Origin: Labilibaculum manganireducens
GTDB lineage: Bacteria; Bacteroidota; Bacteroidia; Bacteroidales; Marinifilaceae
Direction of reading: 5' to 3'
NCBI RefSeq assembly: GCF_002843385.1
Contig: NZ_MVDE01000015.1
Location: 58,787-122,786, forward strand
DNA: 64,000 nucleotides
Part shown: positions 37,237 to 46,207 of the stretch, one piece after another
Layout: the number at the start of each line of letters is the position of its first letter
How positions within the stretch are numbered: the first letter of the stretch is position 1
Position numbers and translations under genes: made by a program
The notes under the pieces: generated by a model
Seen by the model: the letters and a program-made list of their open reading frames with translations, nothing else
The model's database searches: none
Told to the model about the DNA's origin: nothing

Positions 37237-37266
37237 TACCATTTTGTTGACGTCAATAATATGATA
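37237..37266. repeat. 30-bp direct repeat, right copy
   Basis: Begins TACCATTTTGTTGACG and ends TAATATGATA; 25 of 30 bases match the left copy at 36817-36846. The pairing of its two halves is worse than in the left copy. Confidence 0.65.
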
Positions 37267-37442
37267 GCAAATACACAATACGAACCATTTTCCCAACCTC
37301 GGGAAAATGGTTTCCTTATTTGAGCAAATACACAAATAAAGCCCGTGGCTTTACAAGAGGAATTTTGCCACAAAGTAAAATTTCAGCACCCCAGATTATC
37401 TCGTTATCCAGTTAATCGCTTTTAGTAACCCTATTAAAGCAA

Positions 37443-37475
37443 AAATTGCGAGATTTCACACAAATCTCGCAATTT
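37443..37475. repeat. GCGAGATTT hairpin repeat, copy 1 (3' side of the Fic gene)
   Basis: Perfect 14-bp stem AAATTGCGAGATTT / AAATCTCGCAATTT with loop CACAC. Same element as those at 38832 and 38919 on the other side of the Fic gene; here it could also act as the Fic gene's terminator. Confidence 0.8.
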
Positions 37476-37510
37476 CAACAAAAGATAACTTACACGCTGG
37501 CTTTTATTTT

Positions 37511-38809
37511 TTATAAATTATGAGTTTTCATTATTTTGTCAAAGCTTGTTGACTTTATAAAGTTTTGCTTCTTTTTATTGACTTGAATAATTTCAAGAAA
37601 CCCTAATTCAACAAGATTTCTTAGGTCAGCCCTAGCCGTGTAATTGGAAATACTAAATCTCGATTCTATTTCCTTAGTATTAAGAACTCTATCTGAATCA
37701 TCATAAATGATTTTCAATATCTGAGCCATTCTATCATTAACAGAAGGTATTTTTAAAAACTTCGAAGCTTGGGAGACCTCTTTTTGCTTTCGATTAATGT
37801 ATATTTTTAAAGCATCTATGGCTTTTTCCATAGTCCTTATGTGGTATGTTATAAAATAACTCAAATCATTTCCGTCTGACTCCGTATAAAGAAAAGCTCT
37901 TTCATACTGGTTTTTCGACCCCTTAATAATCCTTGAAATTGACAAATATTCCGTCATCCAGTAGCCTTTTTTTAGCATATACCAGTAAAATAAAGCCCTC
38001 GATATTCTACCATTACCATCAGCAAAGGGATGTATCCATGCTAACATAAAATGAATAATACAACCTTTAATAATTGGGTGAATAAAATCATCCGTATCAT
38101 GATTAAAGAATGAACATAGATCATTCATCAAATCAGGAATTTCAGTAAAATCAGGTGGAGTGTGTACCGTTTCACTACTTGCAGTATTAACCACATAAAT
38201 ATCGTTATTTTCCCTAAACTTACCCTCGTCCATCTTATTATCTAAAGTGTTATTAGATATTAAACGATGTATAAAAAGTATCCTTTCAGGTGTAATTTCT
38301 TCTGTCTTGCTCTCTGCTATTTCTTGCATCGTAACAAAATTATTCAGAATCATTAGCTCATCTTTACTTTTAGGTTTTTGATCCTTTTGGATCATTTCTT
38401 TCGCCTTTTTCCGAGTTGTATTAGCACCCTCTATTTGACTACTTGAAATTGCTTCCTCTATTAATGAGCTAATAATAAATTTTTCGTTGTCTGTTTCTGC
38501 AATTCCAATATTACTACTTAAAGTACCACCAAAATGCATATCAAAACGATGCAAGCTTCTTTGTATAAAATCAGTCAGCATGAAAGAAAATTTATATTTC
38601 CCAAACTCAACAACATTGCTATTTATTAACCGATGAAGTTTTATCGCATCCCATAATTTTGCAGGATCGTATTCCCGAGCTTTATATTTCAATTTATCCC
38701 AATACAAATAATCATCCTGAATAACCTTTAATAACCCATTATTTTGCAATTCAATCATTAAATTAATCGCACTAGTACTCTGTTTAAATTTAGGTGGTTG
38801 CTCAATCAT
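37511..38809 (-). CDS. Fic-family protein, active motif intact
   Basis: 432 residues. N-terminal region with inhibitory motif SSQIEGANT (S-x3-E-G), Fic core with HPFADGNGRISR at residues 260-271 (catalytic His260 present) and a C-terminal winged helix ('ISNYTARADLRNLVELGFLEI'). Expected to AMPylate a target protein and to be autoinhibited by the S-x3-E-G helix. It stands alone and is bracketed by three copies of the GCGAGATTT hairpin, pointing to acquisition as a unit. Confidence 0.9.
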   Translation of the reverse strand: MIEQPPKFKQSTSAINLMIELQNNGLLKVIQDDYLYWDKLKYKAREYDPAKLWDAIKLHRLINSNVVEFGKYKFSFMLTDFIQRSLHRFDMHFGGTLSSNIGIAETDNEKFIISSLIEEAISSSQIEGANTTRKKAKEMIQKDQKPKSKDELMILNNFVTMQEIAESKTEEITPERILFIHRLISNNTLDNKMDEGKFRENNDIYVVNTASSETVHTPPDFTEIPDLMNDLCSFFNHDTDDFIHPIIKGCIIHFMLAWIHPFADGNGRISRALFYWYMLKKGYWMTEYLSISRIIKGSKNQYERAFLYTESDGNDLSYFITYHIRTMEKAIDALKIYINRKQKEVSQASKFLKIPSVNDRMAQILKIIYDDSDRVLNTKEIESRFSISNYTARADLRNLVELGFLEIIQVNKKKQNFIKSTSFDKIMKTHNL

Positions 38810-38831
38810 TTTCCTTTTAGTATAAATTTTA

Positions 38832-38863
38832 AAATTGCGAGGTTTTACACAAATCTCGCTTTT
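38832..38863. repeat. GCGAGATTT hairpin repeat, copy 2
   Basis: AAATTGCGAGGTTT, loop TACAC, AAATCTCGCTTTT; imperfect version of the 37443 hairpin. Confidence 0.75.
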
Positions 38864-38918
38864 CCATCAATAAACGAATATAGTTTTTAATAATGTGATT
38901 ATAAAAAAAACCATCTTG

Positions 38919-38951
38919 AAATTGCGAGATCTTACACAAATCTCGCAATTT
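38919..38951. repeat. GCGAGATTT hairpin repeat, copy 3
   Basis: AAATTGCGAGATCT, loop TACAC, AAATCTCGCAATTT; nearly identical to copy 1. Confidence 0.8.
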
Positions 38952-38996
38952 TAACAATAAACGACTGATTAATTTATTTGGGCGTTTCTGCTCTTA

Positions 38997-39023
38997 TTTA
39001 AAGAAAAACGGATTTTCTTTAAA
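38997..39023. repeat. Perfect inverted repeat before the tandem array
   Basis: TTTAAAGAAAA / TTTTCTTTAAA, 11-bp stem with five-base loop ACGGA. Confidence 0.6.
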
Positions 39024-39080
39024 TGAAAACATCCTTATTTAAAATTTCAGTGTTTCTCTTAATTAGGCAAAAGACTTATT

Positions 39081-39540
39081 ATGCACTTAATCGCTGAACA
39101 TCCCTATTTATAGGCAAAAGCGAAGTTTTTTTCCAAATAAACAAGCTTATTTTTTACTTAGAATACCGGAAACCGGTTTAGACCCGTTTAAAACGGCTTT
39201 CTGTAGTATGCACTTATTCTCTGAACATCCCTATTTATAGGTAAAAGAGAAATTATTTCCCATATATATAAGCTTATTTCTGACTTAAGAATACCCGAAA
39301 CCCGTTTAGACCTGTCTTAAACCGGTTTTCTGCATGTAGCACTTATTCTCTGAACATCCCTATTTATAGGCAAAAGCGAAGTTGTTATTCAAAATAAACA
39401 TGCTTATTTTTTACTTAGAATAGCGGAAACCCGTTTAGACACGTTTAAAAGAGCTTTCTGTAGTATGCACTTATTCGCTGAACACCCCTATTTATAGGCA
39501 AAAGAGAAGTGTTATTTCAAACAAACCCCTATTTTAAGGA
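39081..39540. repeat. Tandem array of about 128-bp units (3.6 copies)
   Basis: The block CACTTATTCTCTGAACATCC, followed directly by CTATTTATAGG, recurs with its conserved C at 39084, 39211, 39340 and 39468 (spacing 127, 129, 128). Each unit then has GCAAAAG[AC]GAAG, a variable AT part, a CTTA(G)AATA block, GAAACCCGTTTAGACC-like and AAACGGCTTTCTG-like segments. The GAAAC...GTTTAGAC...GTTTAAAACGG part can form a hairpin. No ORF spans the units. A degraded half-unit precedes the array (about 39040-39080). Function unknown; non-coding RNA array, element end or satellite are possible. Confidence 0.85.
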
Positions 39541-39993
39541 CGAACTGGCGTTTAAATTAGTGTTAGTGTCAAAGTTTAATTTTACTAAATAGTAGAAATT
39601 TTTCAGTCAAGTTTATTAATTTCGTGTTTTATGGTAACCAAATACTGTCTTTTATAGGAAATCCAATAGGTTTATTTCCATAACGACATCGTAATTTATT
39701 CCGTTTGAAAATTCACTTCTCTTAGCTCATGATTTTCCTTATCCCATTTTCGAGAAAATGACCTCTAAAAAATGAAAATATTCGTAATGAATAAAGTTGA
39801 CAGATTTGACAGTATGAATACTAATCGAAATTTGATAATTTAGTGAGAATTTTAGTGACAGTTTATAGATGATATTAAAGATCATCATCACAATAGGTCT
39901 GTATTCTGCACCACTAAGTACAATATATTATAAATATAGCCAGTATACATTCTAATAAGTTACCACTAAAGCGTATGAAAACAAATAGACAAC
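39541..39993. other. Intergenic gap between the tandem array and the RES-like gene
   Basis: About 450 bp, AT-rich, no ORF, hairpin or recognisable gene debris seen. The promoter of the RES-like gene presumably lies in the right part. Confidence 0.5.
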
Positions 39994-40917
39994 ATGAATA
40001 TTGACATTTTCAAAGAGTGCTTCAGAAATATTTCAATTAAAGATTTAGTTGAAAATATTGATGATTATCATAACTTGTCTTATTCGAAAAATATCTCAGA
40101 AGAGAATCTTAGAAAGGTATTGAGAAGAATATTCAAAGTTAAAATTAATGGTAGAGACAGTACATTTTTCTTGAGAAGTGATACAGAAACATATAAGGGT
40201 GAATTACATTTTTTCTATCGTGTTAGAAAATTTGAATCACAGGATTATGAATCTTTAAACTCCTCTCTATCTTTCCCTTCAATGAGTAATGAGCAAGATG
40301 CATGGTGTAAACCAGATAAACTTTCTCTAGAGTATGGTAGATTAAACAGACCTAATCAATCTGTTTTATATGCATCTTATCGTCCGTCAGATGCTATTTA
40401 TGAAACAAATTGCAAAACTGGAGAATATTTTTACCTCATGGTTTATAAGAATAGTAAAACAATGAGGATGTCTCAAATTCATAAAGTTAACTACATGGAT
40501 GAATTTACAGAGATGGAAAATGCTAAAAGGTTAATAATGCACAATTTTTTATTATCAGAATTCACTAGACTTGTTCCTAGTGGACGTGAATACCTTTACA
40601 AAAGTCCATTGTTGATTTATGAGGAGTACTTTAAAGATCCTTTTATTGATGGATTTACGTACCCTACAATAGCATCGAATGCAAATAGAGGGTTTAATGT
40701 ATGTTTTGAAAAATACAAAGCAAAACAAAACCTAGAATTACAAGGTGTGATAGTTTGTAAATTAAGTCCACCAAATGACACTTGCGAGTTTGTCGTCGAG
40801 CAATTTTACGACGGGTTTTTAAATGAAAAAAACGGGTTTGACTTTTATCCTTCAACTTCTGAACTTGCAAAAAGTAAATTTGGGCAATTTAGTTATATCA
40901 GAAATATGGGATTATAA
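39994..40917 (+). CDS. RES-domain-like protein
   Basis: 307 residues. The central part carries RES-like signs: 'FYRVR' (about residue 75), 'YGRLNRPNQSVLYASYRPSDAIYE' (compare the RES pattern G-R-x-N ... vLYxa ... AiyE with catalytic Arg, Tyr and Glu) and 'YPTIASNANRGFNVCF'. RES proteins break down NAD+ or transfer ADP-ribose and often work as toxins with an Xre antitoxin. None is adjacent here; the next gene is a DUF2971-like protein. The N-terminal 70 residues are not recognised. No signal peptide. Confidence 0.6.
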   Translation: MNIDIFKECFRNISIKDLVENIDDYHNLSYSKNISEENLRKVLRRIFKVKINGRDSTFFLRSDTETYKGELHFFYRVRKFESQDYESLNSSLSFPSMSNEQDAWCKPDKLSLEYGRLNRPNQSVLYASYRPSDAIYETNCKTGEYFYLMVYKNSKTMRMSQIHKVNYMDEFTEMENAKRLIMHNFLLSEFTRLVPSGREYLYKSPLLIYEEYFKDPFIDGFTYPTIASNANRGFNVCFEKYKAKQNLELQGVIVCKLSPPNDTCEFVVEQFYDGFLNEKNGFDFYPSTSELAKSKFGQFSYIRNMGL

Positions 40918-41114
40918 ATAATATGAACGCTTAGTTGGTAACAACGACTATTAAAACATGGCAGTCTTACTCAGCAGAAACGTCAGACTGTCTAAAAAAT
41001 AAAACTTAATAGTAATTAATTTAGGTAACTGTCAGTGAAAATGAATAAATAGGAGAATCTAAGCGAGTTACTTTAGATTATTAGACAGACCGCTGTAATG
41101 CAAAATTAAAGAAT

Positions 41115-41948
41115 ATGATCTACCAATATACATCAATAGAAAAATTAAGGCTAATACTTAATTCAAAAAAAATTAGATTTACAAGATTAGATAAGGTAGA
41201 TGACAAGGATGAAAGTGAACCTTTCAAGAATAGAAAGATTGCGGATAAAATTTTTGTTTCTTGTTGGACAGAAGATGCTGATGAAAACCTTGCTTTATGG
41301 TCAATGTATGGAGCTATATTCAAAGGCGTTCGTATCGGACTAAAGAGACCAATTTTCAAGCTGAAAAAGGTTAATTACAGAACTTATCGTGGACTTGATA
41401 TTAAAAATAACCTTAATAAATCTGTTTTGATTCCTCCACATGAAATGATTACTTCAAAATATTTTATAGTTCCATCCTTTTATAAGGATATTACATTTTT
41501 TAAAAGGATGGAGTATGTAAATTCTGATGAGTTAGAAGAAAAGTTTAATCAGTATTCAGATTTTAAGATTAATGAAAATGAAGCTACAATCTCTTTAGAC
41601 TTTCAAGAGGTTGCAAAATATAAAAAGAAAGAATGGAAACAGCAGTTAGAATCTAGGTACATATTGGGTATTATTCCTTTTCAAAAGGAATTAGATTTTG
41701 AACCAAACTTCAATAATATGAATCACATAAATCATATATCAAGTATGTTAGTGAGCTCATTAATAAATGGTGTGGAATTGAACTTTACATATTATGATAT
41801 AGATTTAGATGACGATTGCTTAAATAACATGGAAGTTATGGTCGGAAGTAAATGTACATTAGAACAATATGAATCGATTGAACAACTCTTAAAAGAGAAA
41901 TGTGCGAATTATCAGATTCTCAAGAGTAAATTAAACTTTGCCGAATAA
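41115..41948 (+). CDS. DUF2971-like protein
   Basis: 277 residues. The beginning 'IYQYTSIEKLRLILNSKKIRFTRLDKVDDKDESEPF', then 'FVSCWTEDADENLALWSMYGAIFKGVRIGL', follows the DUF2971 layout (Y-K-Y-x-s ... l-N-D-p-x-E ... v-x-C-F-s ... m-W-x-h-Y-a ... G-v-x-I-g-f). The family has no agreed function but is common in accessory and defence regions. It lies 198 bases behind the RES-like gene with no hairpin terminator between them. Confidence 0.65.
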   Translation: MIYQYTSIEKLRLILNSKKIRFTRLDKVDDKDESEPFKNRKIADKIFVSCWTEDADENLALWSMYGAIFKGVRIGLKRPIFKLKKVNYRTYRGLDIKNNLNKSVLIPPHEMITSKYFIVPSFYKDITFFKRMEYVNSDELEEKFNQYSDFKINENEATISLDFQEVAKYKKKEWKQQLESRYILGIIPFQKELDFEPNFNNMNHINHISSMLVSSLINGVELNFTYYDIDLDDDCLNNMEVMVGSKCTLEQYESIEQLLKEKCANYQILKSKLNFAE

Positions 41949-42833
41949 GCATCAAATCCTATAATCAACTAATATTAATAAGAGGACATTTAAACTTTCC
42001 CAGAGTCATAAGTCACTAGTATTAATCATCTCTAATACTTTCTGATTTGGATCCTGCTTAGACCATATAAACCGTTCATTTTCAGGATATTTAGAATGAT
42101 TCCTATTTTATGCGAAACTCATTCATGAAACACCCCTTAAAACTCCGTTATAATTGCTCTATCCATGGGTTTATTCTTTGTATCAGCCTATTTCACTAGG
42201 AAAAATAAAATTTCCACTAAATTGATTTGTTTTGCTATCTGGATAATAGTGTAAGTAAGCTAAGTGATCGGGATAAAATTGAGCTAGAAATGATAACACA
42301 TTAGACATAACAGATCAAGAATCTGAAAAAGACATCACACTATTTCGTGATTCTAAGTTGCTCAGCCATGAGAACAACAAGTACACAAATATGACTTACT
42401 AATCATACTTGACACTCTCACTTTTTGTGGGAGTACCAATATCCTAATATCCAACCCGCTGAAGCAAGGCCTATCAACCTTCAATCAAATACAACCTATG
42501 AATTTGAAATTAAACAAAACAGTCAGTTAACACAAAACCACGAAGAGAATAATAGATCAGACTTTTAGGGTTCCTATTCTAAGTGTTTTGTTTTATGTAA
42601 AAAAAATATAACTTCGTGTATCTTAAATAATCATTAATTAGTTATTGTATGAAAGTCTTTTTTTACGTGGCACTGGTAGTCGTAATTATTTGATTATATG
42701 ACTATTAGCAGACTGCTTTTTTTTTTGTATTCACTTTAATATTTTTAGGCTTAGCATTAAAAGAAGCATTGTAGAAAATCTAATACATAAAAACGAGATG
42801 AAAAAAACATTACTATTTAGAAAATTGTCTTTA
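41949..42833. other. Long intergenic gap before the T9SS-exported protein
   Basis: 885 bp without a credible ORF. A stretch near 42055-42150 (CTTAGACC ... AAACCG ... TATGCGAAACTCATTC ... ACACCCCTTAAAA) looks like a badly degraded unit of the array at 39081. A short CCACGAAG relic of the 33308-type repeat lies near 42537. Confidence 0.45.
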
Positions 42834-44264
42834 ATGAAAAGAGTGATATTTATTTTTCTGTTGCTTTTCACTTCTCCTTATGTTTATGCACAGAGAACAA
42901 TGATAGACAGCACATATTCAGAAAATGTCGATAGGTATGGAAAATATATAATTAGATCAAAAACAAAGTACTCCCGAAGTGATGACAATTTAACAGATAC
43001 TTTAATTCGATACGTAAATTATTCAGATTACTTTTATCAAAATGGTGTTAGTATAATTGAATATTACCCTGATGGTTTAAAAAAGAATGTAACATATTGG
43101 GCGAGCGGTTCATCTTTCGATTTTGAAAAAGCAAATGAAGATTATCAATATTTTTATACCTCAGATGGAAAATTAGAAAAAAGAAATACTCTGTTTGTTC
43201 ACAATGAGGTGAGACAACCCCTCTTTGTTTCTGATTATTATTACACAGATAACGTATTGGATTCTATTACAAGAAAACGTTTTAACACTACAACTGGAAT
43301 TTATTATAAGGACATGATTCAATCCTATATATATCTTGAAAATGGCAACTATGAGATTATTGAAAGTAATAATATTCCAGAGCTTAATGAGTTTAGAAAA
43401 GGTTTCAAAACATTATACATGTTAGATTCTGAAGGAAGGACAAGTGAAACAAAATATTATAAGTACAAATATGAGTCTGAGGAATGGGTAGATCGAAATT
43501 TCTATTACTTATATGAATACTCCGATGTTGAAAATACAAGAACACAAATAGAAAATGAAACACCACGAGACAAGTCAGTGGAATCTTTTGACGAACACGG
43601 AAATATGACAAGAAGTCGTTTGTATTTTTGGGACAAAAATCAGAGTTATTGGTATTTAGATCATGATAATACTACCAGTTATTTTTACCATTACATCACC
43701 CCTGATGCAATAGCACCCACCCTAACCTTGACATCTACGCAGGGAAATACGACAGATTCAGCATTTACTATAAACGTAACCTTTAGCGAAGCGGTAACAG
43801 GCTTCGAGCTTGCAGATTTAACTATTACAAACGGAACGATAAGCAACTTTGAGTCAGTGAGCGAAACAGAATACTCCGCCTTAATTACTCCCACAAGCAG
43901 GGGAATTGTAACGGTCGATGTAAGTGCAGGTGTGGCAACCGATTTATCAGGGAATGACAACGAAACAGCACTGCAGTTTGTTATTACCTACGAGATACCA
44001 ACAGGAATTGAGAATTTAAAAGAAAAAGGAATTACAATTTATCCTATACCCACAAAAGACAATTTATATCTTATCTCAAATAGATTTTACGGAAACGTAC
44101 AAGTAGAAATTTACAACAAACATGGGAAATGTGTTTATACACAACAATTTACTTCTCCTTGTACCAAAAATATAGATTTTTCAAACTTCAATTCGGGAAC
44201 TTACATATTAAGAATGAAAACAGGCAAAGAGGTCATCAATTCTAAAATATTGGTTATCCGATAG
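42834..44264 (+). CDS. T9SS-exported protein with Ig-like domain and sorting tail
   Basis: About 476 residues from the ATG at 42834 (MKRVIFIFLLLFTSPYVYAQ, a good signal peptide); an ATG 12 codons upstream is also possible. The first 280 residues are rich in Tyr/Asn and in repeated 'YYxYxYES' strands and are not recognised. Residues about 295-390 form a bacterial Ig-like domain ('APTLTLTSTQGNTTDSAFTINVTFSEAVTGFE...ADLTITNGT'). The last 80 or so ('GITIYPIPTKDNLYL...GTYILRMKTGKEVINSKILVIR') are the type A type IX secretion sorting domain, which sends the protein through the outer membrane to the cell surface. Monocistronic. Confidence 0.88.
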   Translation: MKRVIFIFLLLFTSPYVYAQRTMIDSTYSENVDRYGKYIIRSKTKYSRSDDNLTDTLIRYVNYSDYFYQNGVSIIEYYPDGLKKNVTYWASGSSFDFEKANEDYQYFYTSDGKLEKRNTLFVHNEVRQPLFVSDYYYTDNVLDSITRKRFNTTTGIYYKDMIQSYIYLENGNYEIIESNNIPELNEFRKGFKTLYMLDSEGRTSETKYYKYKYESEEWVDRNFYYLYEYSDVENTRTQIENETPRDKSVESFDEHGNMTRSRLYFWDKNQSYWYLDHDNTTSYFYHYITPDAIAPTLTLTSTQGNTTDSAFTINVTFSEAVTGFELADLTITNGTISNFESVSETEYSALITPTSRGIVTVDVSAGVATDLSGNDNETALQFVITYEIPTGIENLKEKGITIYPIPTKDNLYLISNRFYGNVQVEIYNKHGKCVYTQQFTSPCTKNIDFSNFNSGTYILRMKTGKEVINSKILVIR

Positions 44265-44697
44265 AATATTGGTTTTTGTACAACTAACAAAGAGTGCAGC
44301 CTCATCAGTTGCATTTTTTAGTTGTTAATGAAAATCCAAAATGAAATTTGTCAACACCTGATCAAAGGAAAATAGAAAAAAGGGTTGTTGTAGGGGTGCA
44401 CCTGCAAGGCAAAAAGAAGAAGTGGTGCAAGGGTGGGACGAAAATCACAGAATAGCACATTTCAAACCGCCCTCTTTAAGTTTTTTAAGAGCAAAAAAAA
44501 CAAAACGGCAACAAAAACGGCAACAACTAAAAATAACAAAATCCCAACTCATTGATAATTGGGGCTTTATAAATTTACTTAGAGGTCTCTTCTCAGTCAT
44601 ATCCTTTTCTAATTATTTTATACCCCTTCCAGTTTTATTCAAAAAAAAAACATATCACCAAAGGCAATATGTTCCTGAAAATTAAATCTCTCTAAGT
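44265..44697. other. Intergenic gap with the left repeat of the tRNA-Cys island
   Basis: 433 bp. A possible 87-codon ORF at 44422 has no family features and is rejected. The right part (about 44501-44590) is a copy of the sequence downstream of tRNA-Cys, including a damaged version of its terminator (44538-44568) and the last eight tRNA bases. Confidence 0.6.
44557..44590. repeat. Putative attachment site, left copy (34-bp direct repeat with tRNA-Cys 3' end)
   Basis: Identical over 34 bases to 47260-47293: AATTGGGGCTTTATAAAT followed by TTACTTAGAGGTCTCT. The last eight bases are the 3' end of tRNA-Cys. The DNA to the left of both copies is also similar. Confidence 0.75.
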
Positions 44698-45135
44698 TTA
44701 AAATTTAAATATACTGTCCTGTTGAATAATTTCAGATACATTAATAGTAGGCAATACGAATTGATTGAAAGGAGTATTTTCAGTTTTTGCATGTAATACA
44801 CCTCGTGTGGTTCCAATGGTCAAAACAGTCATGTGTTGCATAAATCCTTGAGGTGCAGTTAGAGAATTGTTCTCAGTATCTAGCATTTTCTCCCATGCAT
44901 CTTCTCTTACATTAAAATGACAACCTGCTTCAATTATCAAAAATGCTTTTTCATTGCATTGAAATGTAAATAATGCAAAAACAGCAATCATTTTATTATC
45001 AGCATCGGAACCAAAACGTATGTTAGTGCCTAAACTAATATTTCCGTCGTTGGTATATGCATCCTCAATTATGGCAAATTGTTCCGTACTTACTTTCGCC
45101 AAAGCAAAACCAATTTCCTTAGGTGTATTATCCAT
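44698..45135 (-). CDS. SecB-like chaperone of a TAC (toxin-antitoxin-chaperone) module
   Basis: About 145 residues from the ATG at 45135. The sequence fits the SecB fold: four beta strands ('AIIEDAYTNDG', 'KMIAVFALFTFQCNEKAFLIIEAGCHFNV') followed by helix/strand 'MTVLTIGTTRGVLHAKTENTPFN' and the terminal 'LPTINVSEIIQQD', which parallels SecB's '...RGTFPPLNLAPVNF...'. In TAC systems a SecB-like chaperone protects the antitoxin. The ATG overlaps the antitoxin stop in ATGGATAA (eight bases), so translation is coupled. Gene order toxin-antitoxin-chaperone agrees with known TACs. Confidence 0.65.
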   Translation of the reverse strand: MDNTPKEIGFALAKVSTEQFAIIEDAYTNDGNISLGTNIRFGSDADNKMIAVFALFTFQCNEKAFLIIEAGCHFNVREDAWEKMLDTENNSLTAPQGFMQHMTVLTIGTTRGVLHAKTENTPFNQFVLPTINVSEIIQQDSIFKF

Positions 45136-45598
45136 GAGTTCCGTCAGGTATATAATTTGTATAATTTGGAGTTTTACCAACCAACTGGAAATCTAATTGT
45201 TTTGTGGCAATTGGTTGCGCATTGTTTCGCTCCACCTTCTTATAAATAACAACTGGTGAAGGGTATTCTTGAAATACGTAAAAAGAGGGAACCTCCATTA
45301 ATGAAATTCCTAGTACTCTTTCAATTTTACAAATAGTTTCAATGGTCAGGTTTTCTTTCCCTTTAACCACTTTATTGATATATTGAGGCGTAACTCCCAT
45401 TTCCTCAGCCAATCGTTTCTGACTCATTCCATTAACAGGCTTCTGCTTACGTATTTCGGATAATATCCGAATAGCAATACTGGCTGATTTAATTAACCAA
45501 GCCTTGTTTTCACGACGCCATTTCGCTTTTTCCAACCAGTTAGATTTTTCTTTACTAACAAGCTTTTTAAAGTTTTGTATGTTTTCTTTTGGTTCCAT
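45128..45598 (-). CDS. XRE-type HTH antitoxin with C-terminal extension (TAC)
   Basis: About 156 residues from the ATG at 45598 (MEPKENIQNFKKLV); a further ATG nine codons upstream is preceded by unlikely residues. HTH 'MSQKRLAEEMGVTPQYINKVVKGKENLTIETICKIERVLGIS' in the middle, and a C-terminal tail (about 45 residues, with LDFQLVGKTPNYTNYIPDG) that could be the chaperone-addiction region bound by the SecB-like protein. Lies 87 bases behind the toxin gene. Confidence 0.75.
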   Translation of the reverse strand: MEPKENIQNFKKLVSKEKSNWLEKAKWRRENKAWLIKSASIAIRILSEIRKQKPVNGMSQKRLAEEMGVTPQYINKVVKGKENLTIETICKIERVLGISLMEVPSFYVFQEYPSPVVIYKKVERNNAQPIATKQLDFQLVGKTPNYTNYIPDGTHG

Positions 45599-45685
45599 GC
45601 TTTGAAATTTGATTATTATAATCACTTAGCATTAGTCTGTATTCGCATCTATGCTTACGAATGATCTATATTTGGATATAGTTGG

Positions 45686-46207
45686 TTATTCGTTAAGCAT
45701 TTCTTTAAAGGAATCATCATCAAATACATTGTTTTGTTCCAAAAATGTTTTGCATTTTTCAAGTTTTGATAATTCTTGTTTTGTATGTGGTCTTTCTCCC
45801 ATTTTTTGCGTCAGCTTTATAGCTCCACCAGTAATAAGATACATATTCTCGTGGATTCTAATTGCATACAAGCGCAACCATCTGCGCCTTGTTTTTTGTT
45901 CTGATAATAAAAATGTATGTACTACTCGATTGTCTAGATTTCTAAATAGAGTTTCGATCTGTATCGGATTTTCATAAAGTGCTTCAAACAATGCATCTCT
46001 AAGTTTTCCTGCTTCTTTTCGGGTTTCACCAACAGCTTGTTCAATTGATAATTTATAAAAGACTAAATCGGCTTGATTTGCTTCAAAAAATTCAAATAAA
46101 TACTCATTATCCTCCCATAAGTCAAAAAGCCTTTCCAGCTCATCCTTACACTCTCCACTATATCTTATTGAGTATAAATTCTCCTCAAATATATGAATGA
46201 TTTTCAT
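45686..46207 (-). CDS. RelE/HigB-like toxin of the TAC module
   Basis: 173 residues. The C-terminal block 'RRWLRLYAIRIHENMYLITGGAIKLTQKMGERPHTKQELSKLEKCKTFL' matches the end of HigB/RelE-like toxins ('...LRLYxIRxxxxxYvItGGaIKLTxxM.eR.HTxxELxKlxxxr.yL'), which cut mRNA on the ribosome. The N-terminal 90 residues are acidic and helical. First gene of the three-gene operon in the tRNA-Cys island. Confidence 0.7.
   Translation of the reverse strand: MKIIHIFEENLYSIRYSGECKDELERLFDLWEDNEYLFEFFEANQADLVFYKLSIEQAVGETRKEAGKLRDALFEALYENPIQIETLFRNLDNRVVHTFLLSEQKTRRRWLRLYAIRIHENMYLITGGAIKLTQKMGERPHTKQELSKLEKCKTFLEQNNVFDDDSFKEMLNE

Noticed and set aside
39081..39540. Possible CRISPR array
   Set aside because: Repeats are about 128 bp apart with only moderate conservation, there are no 20-40-bp repeats with equal spacers and no cas genes.
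44422..44685. 87-codon ORF
   Set aside because: Lies over the duplicated tRNA-Cys downstream region, basic low-complexity sequence, no recognisable domain.
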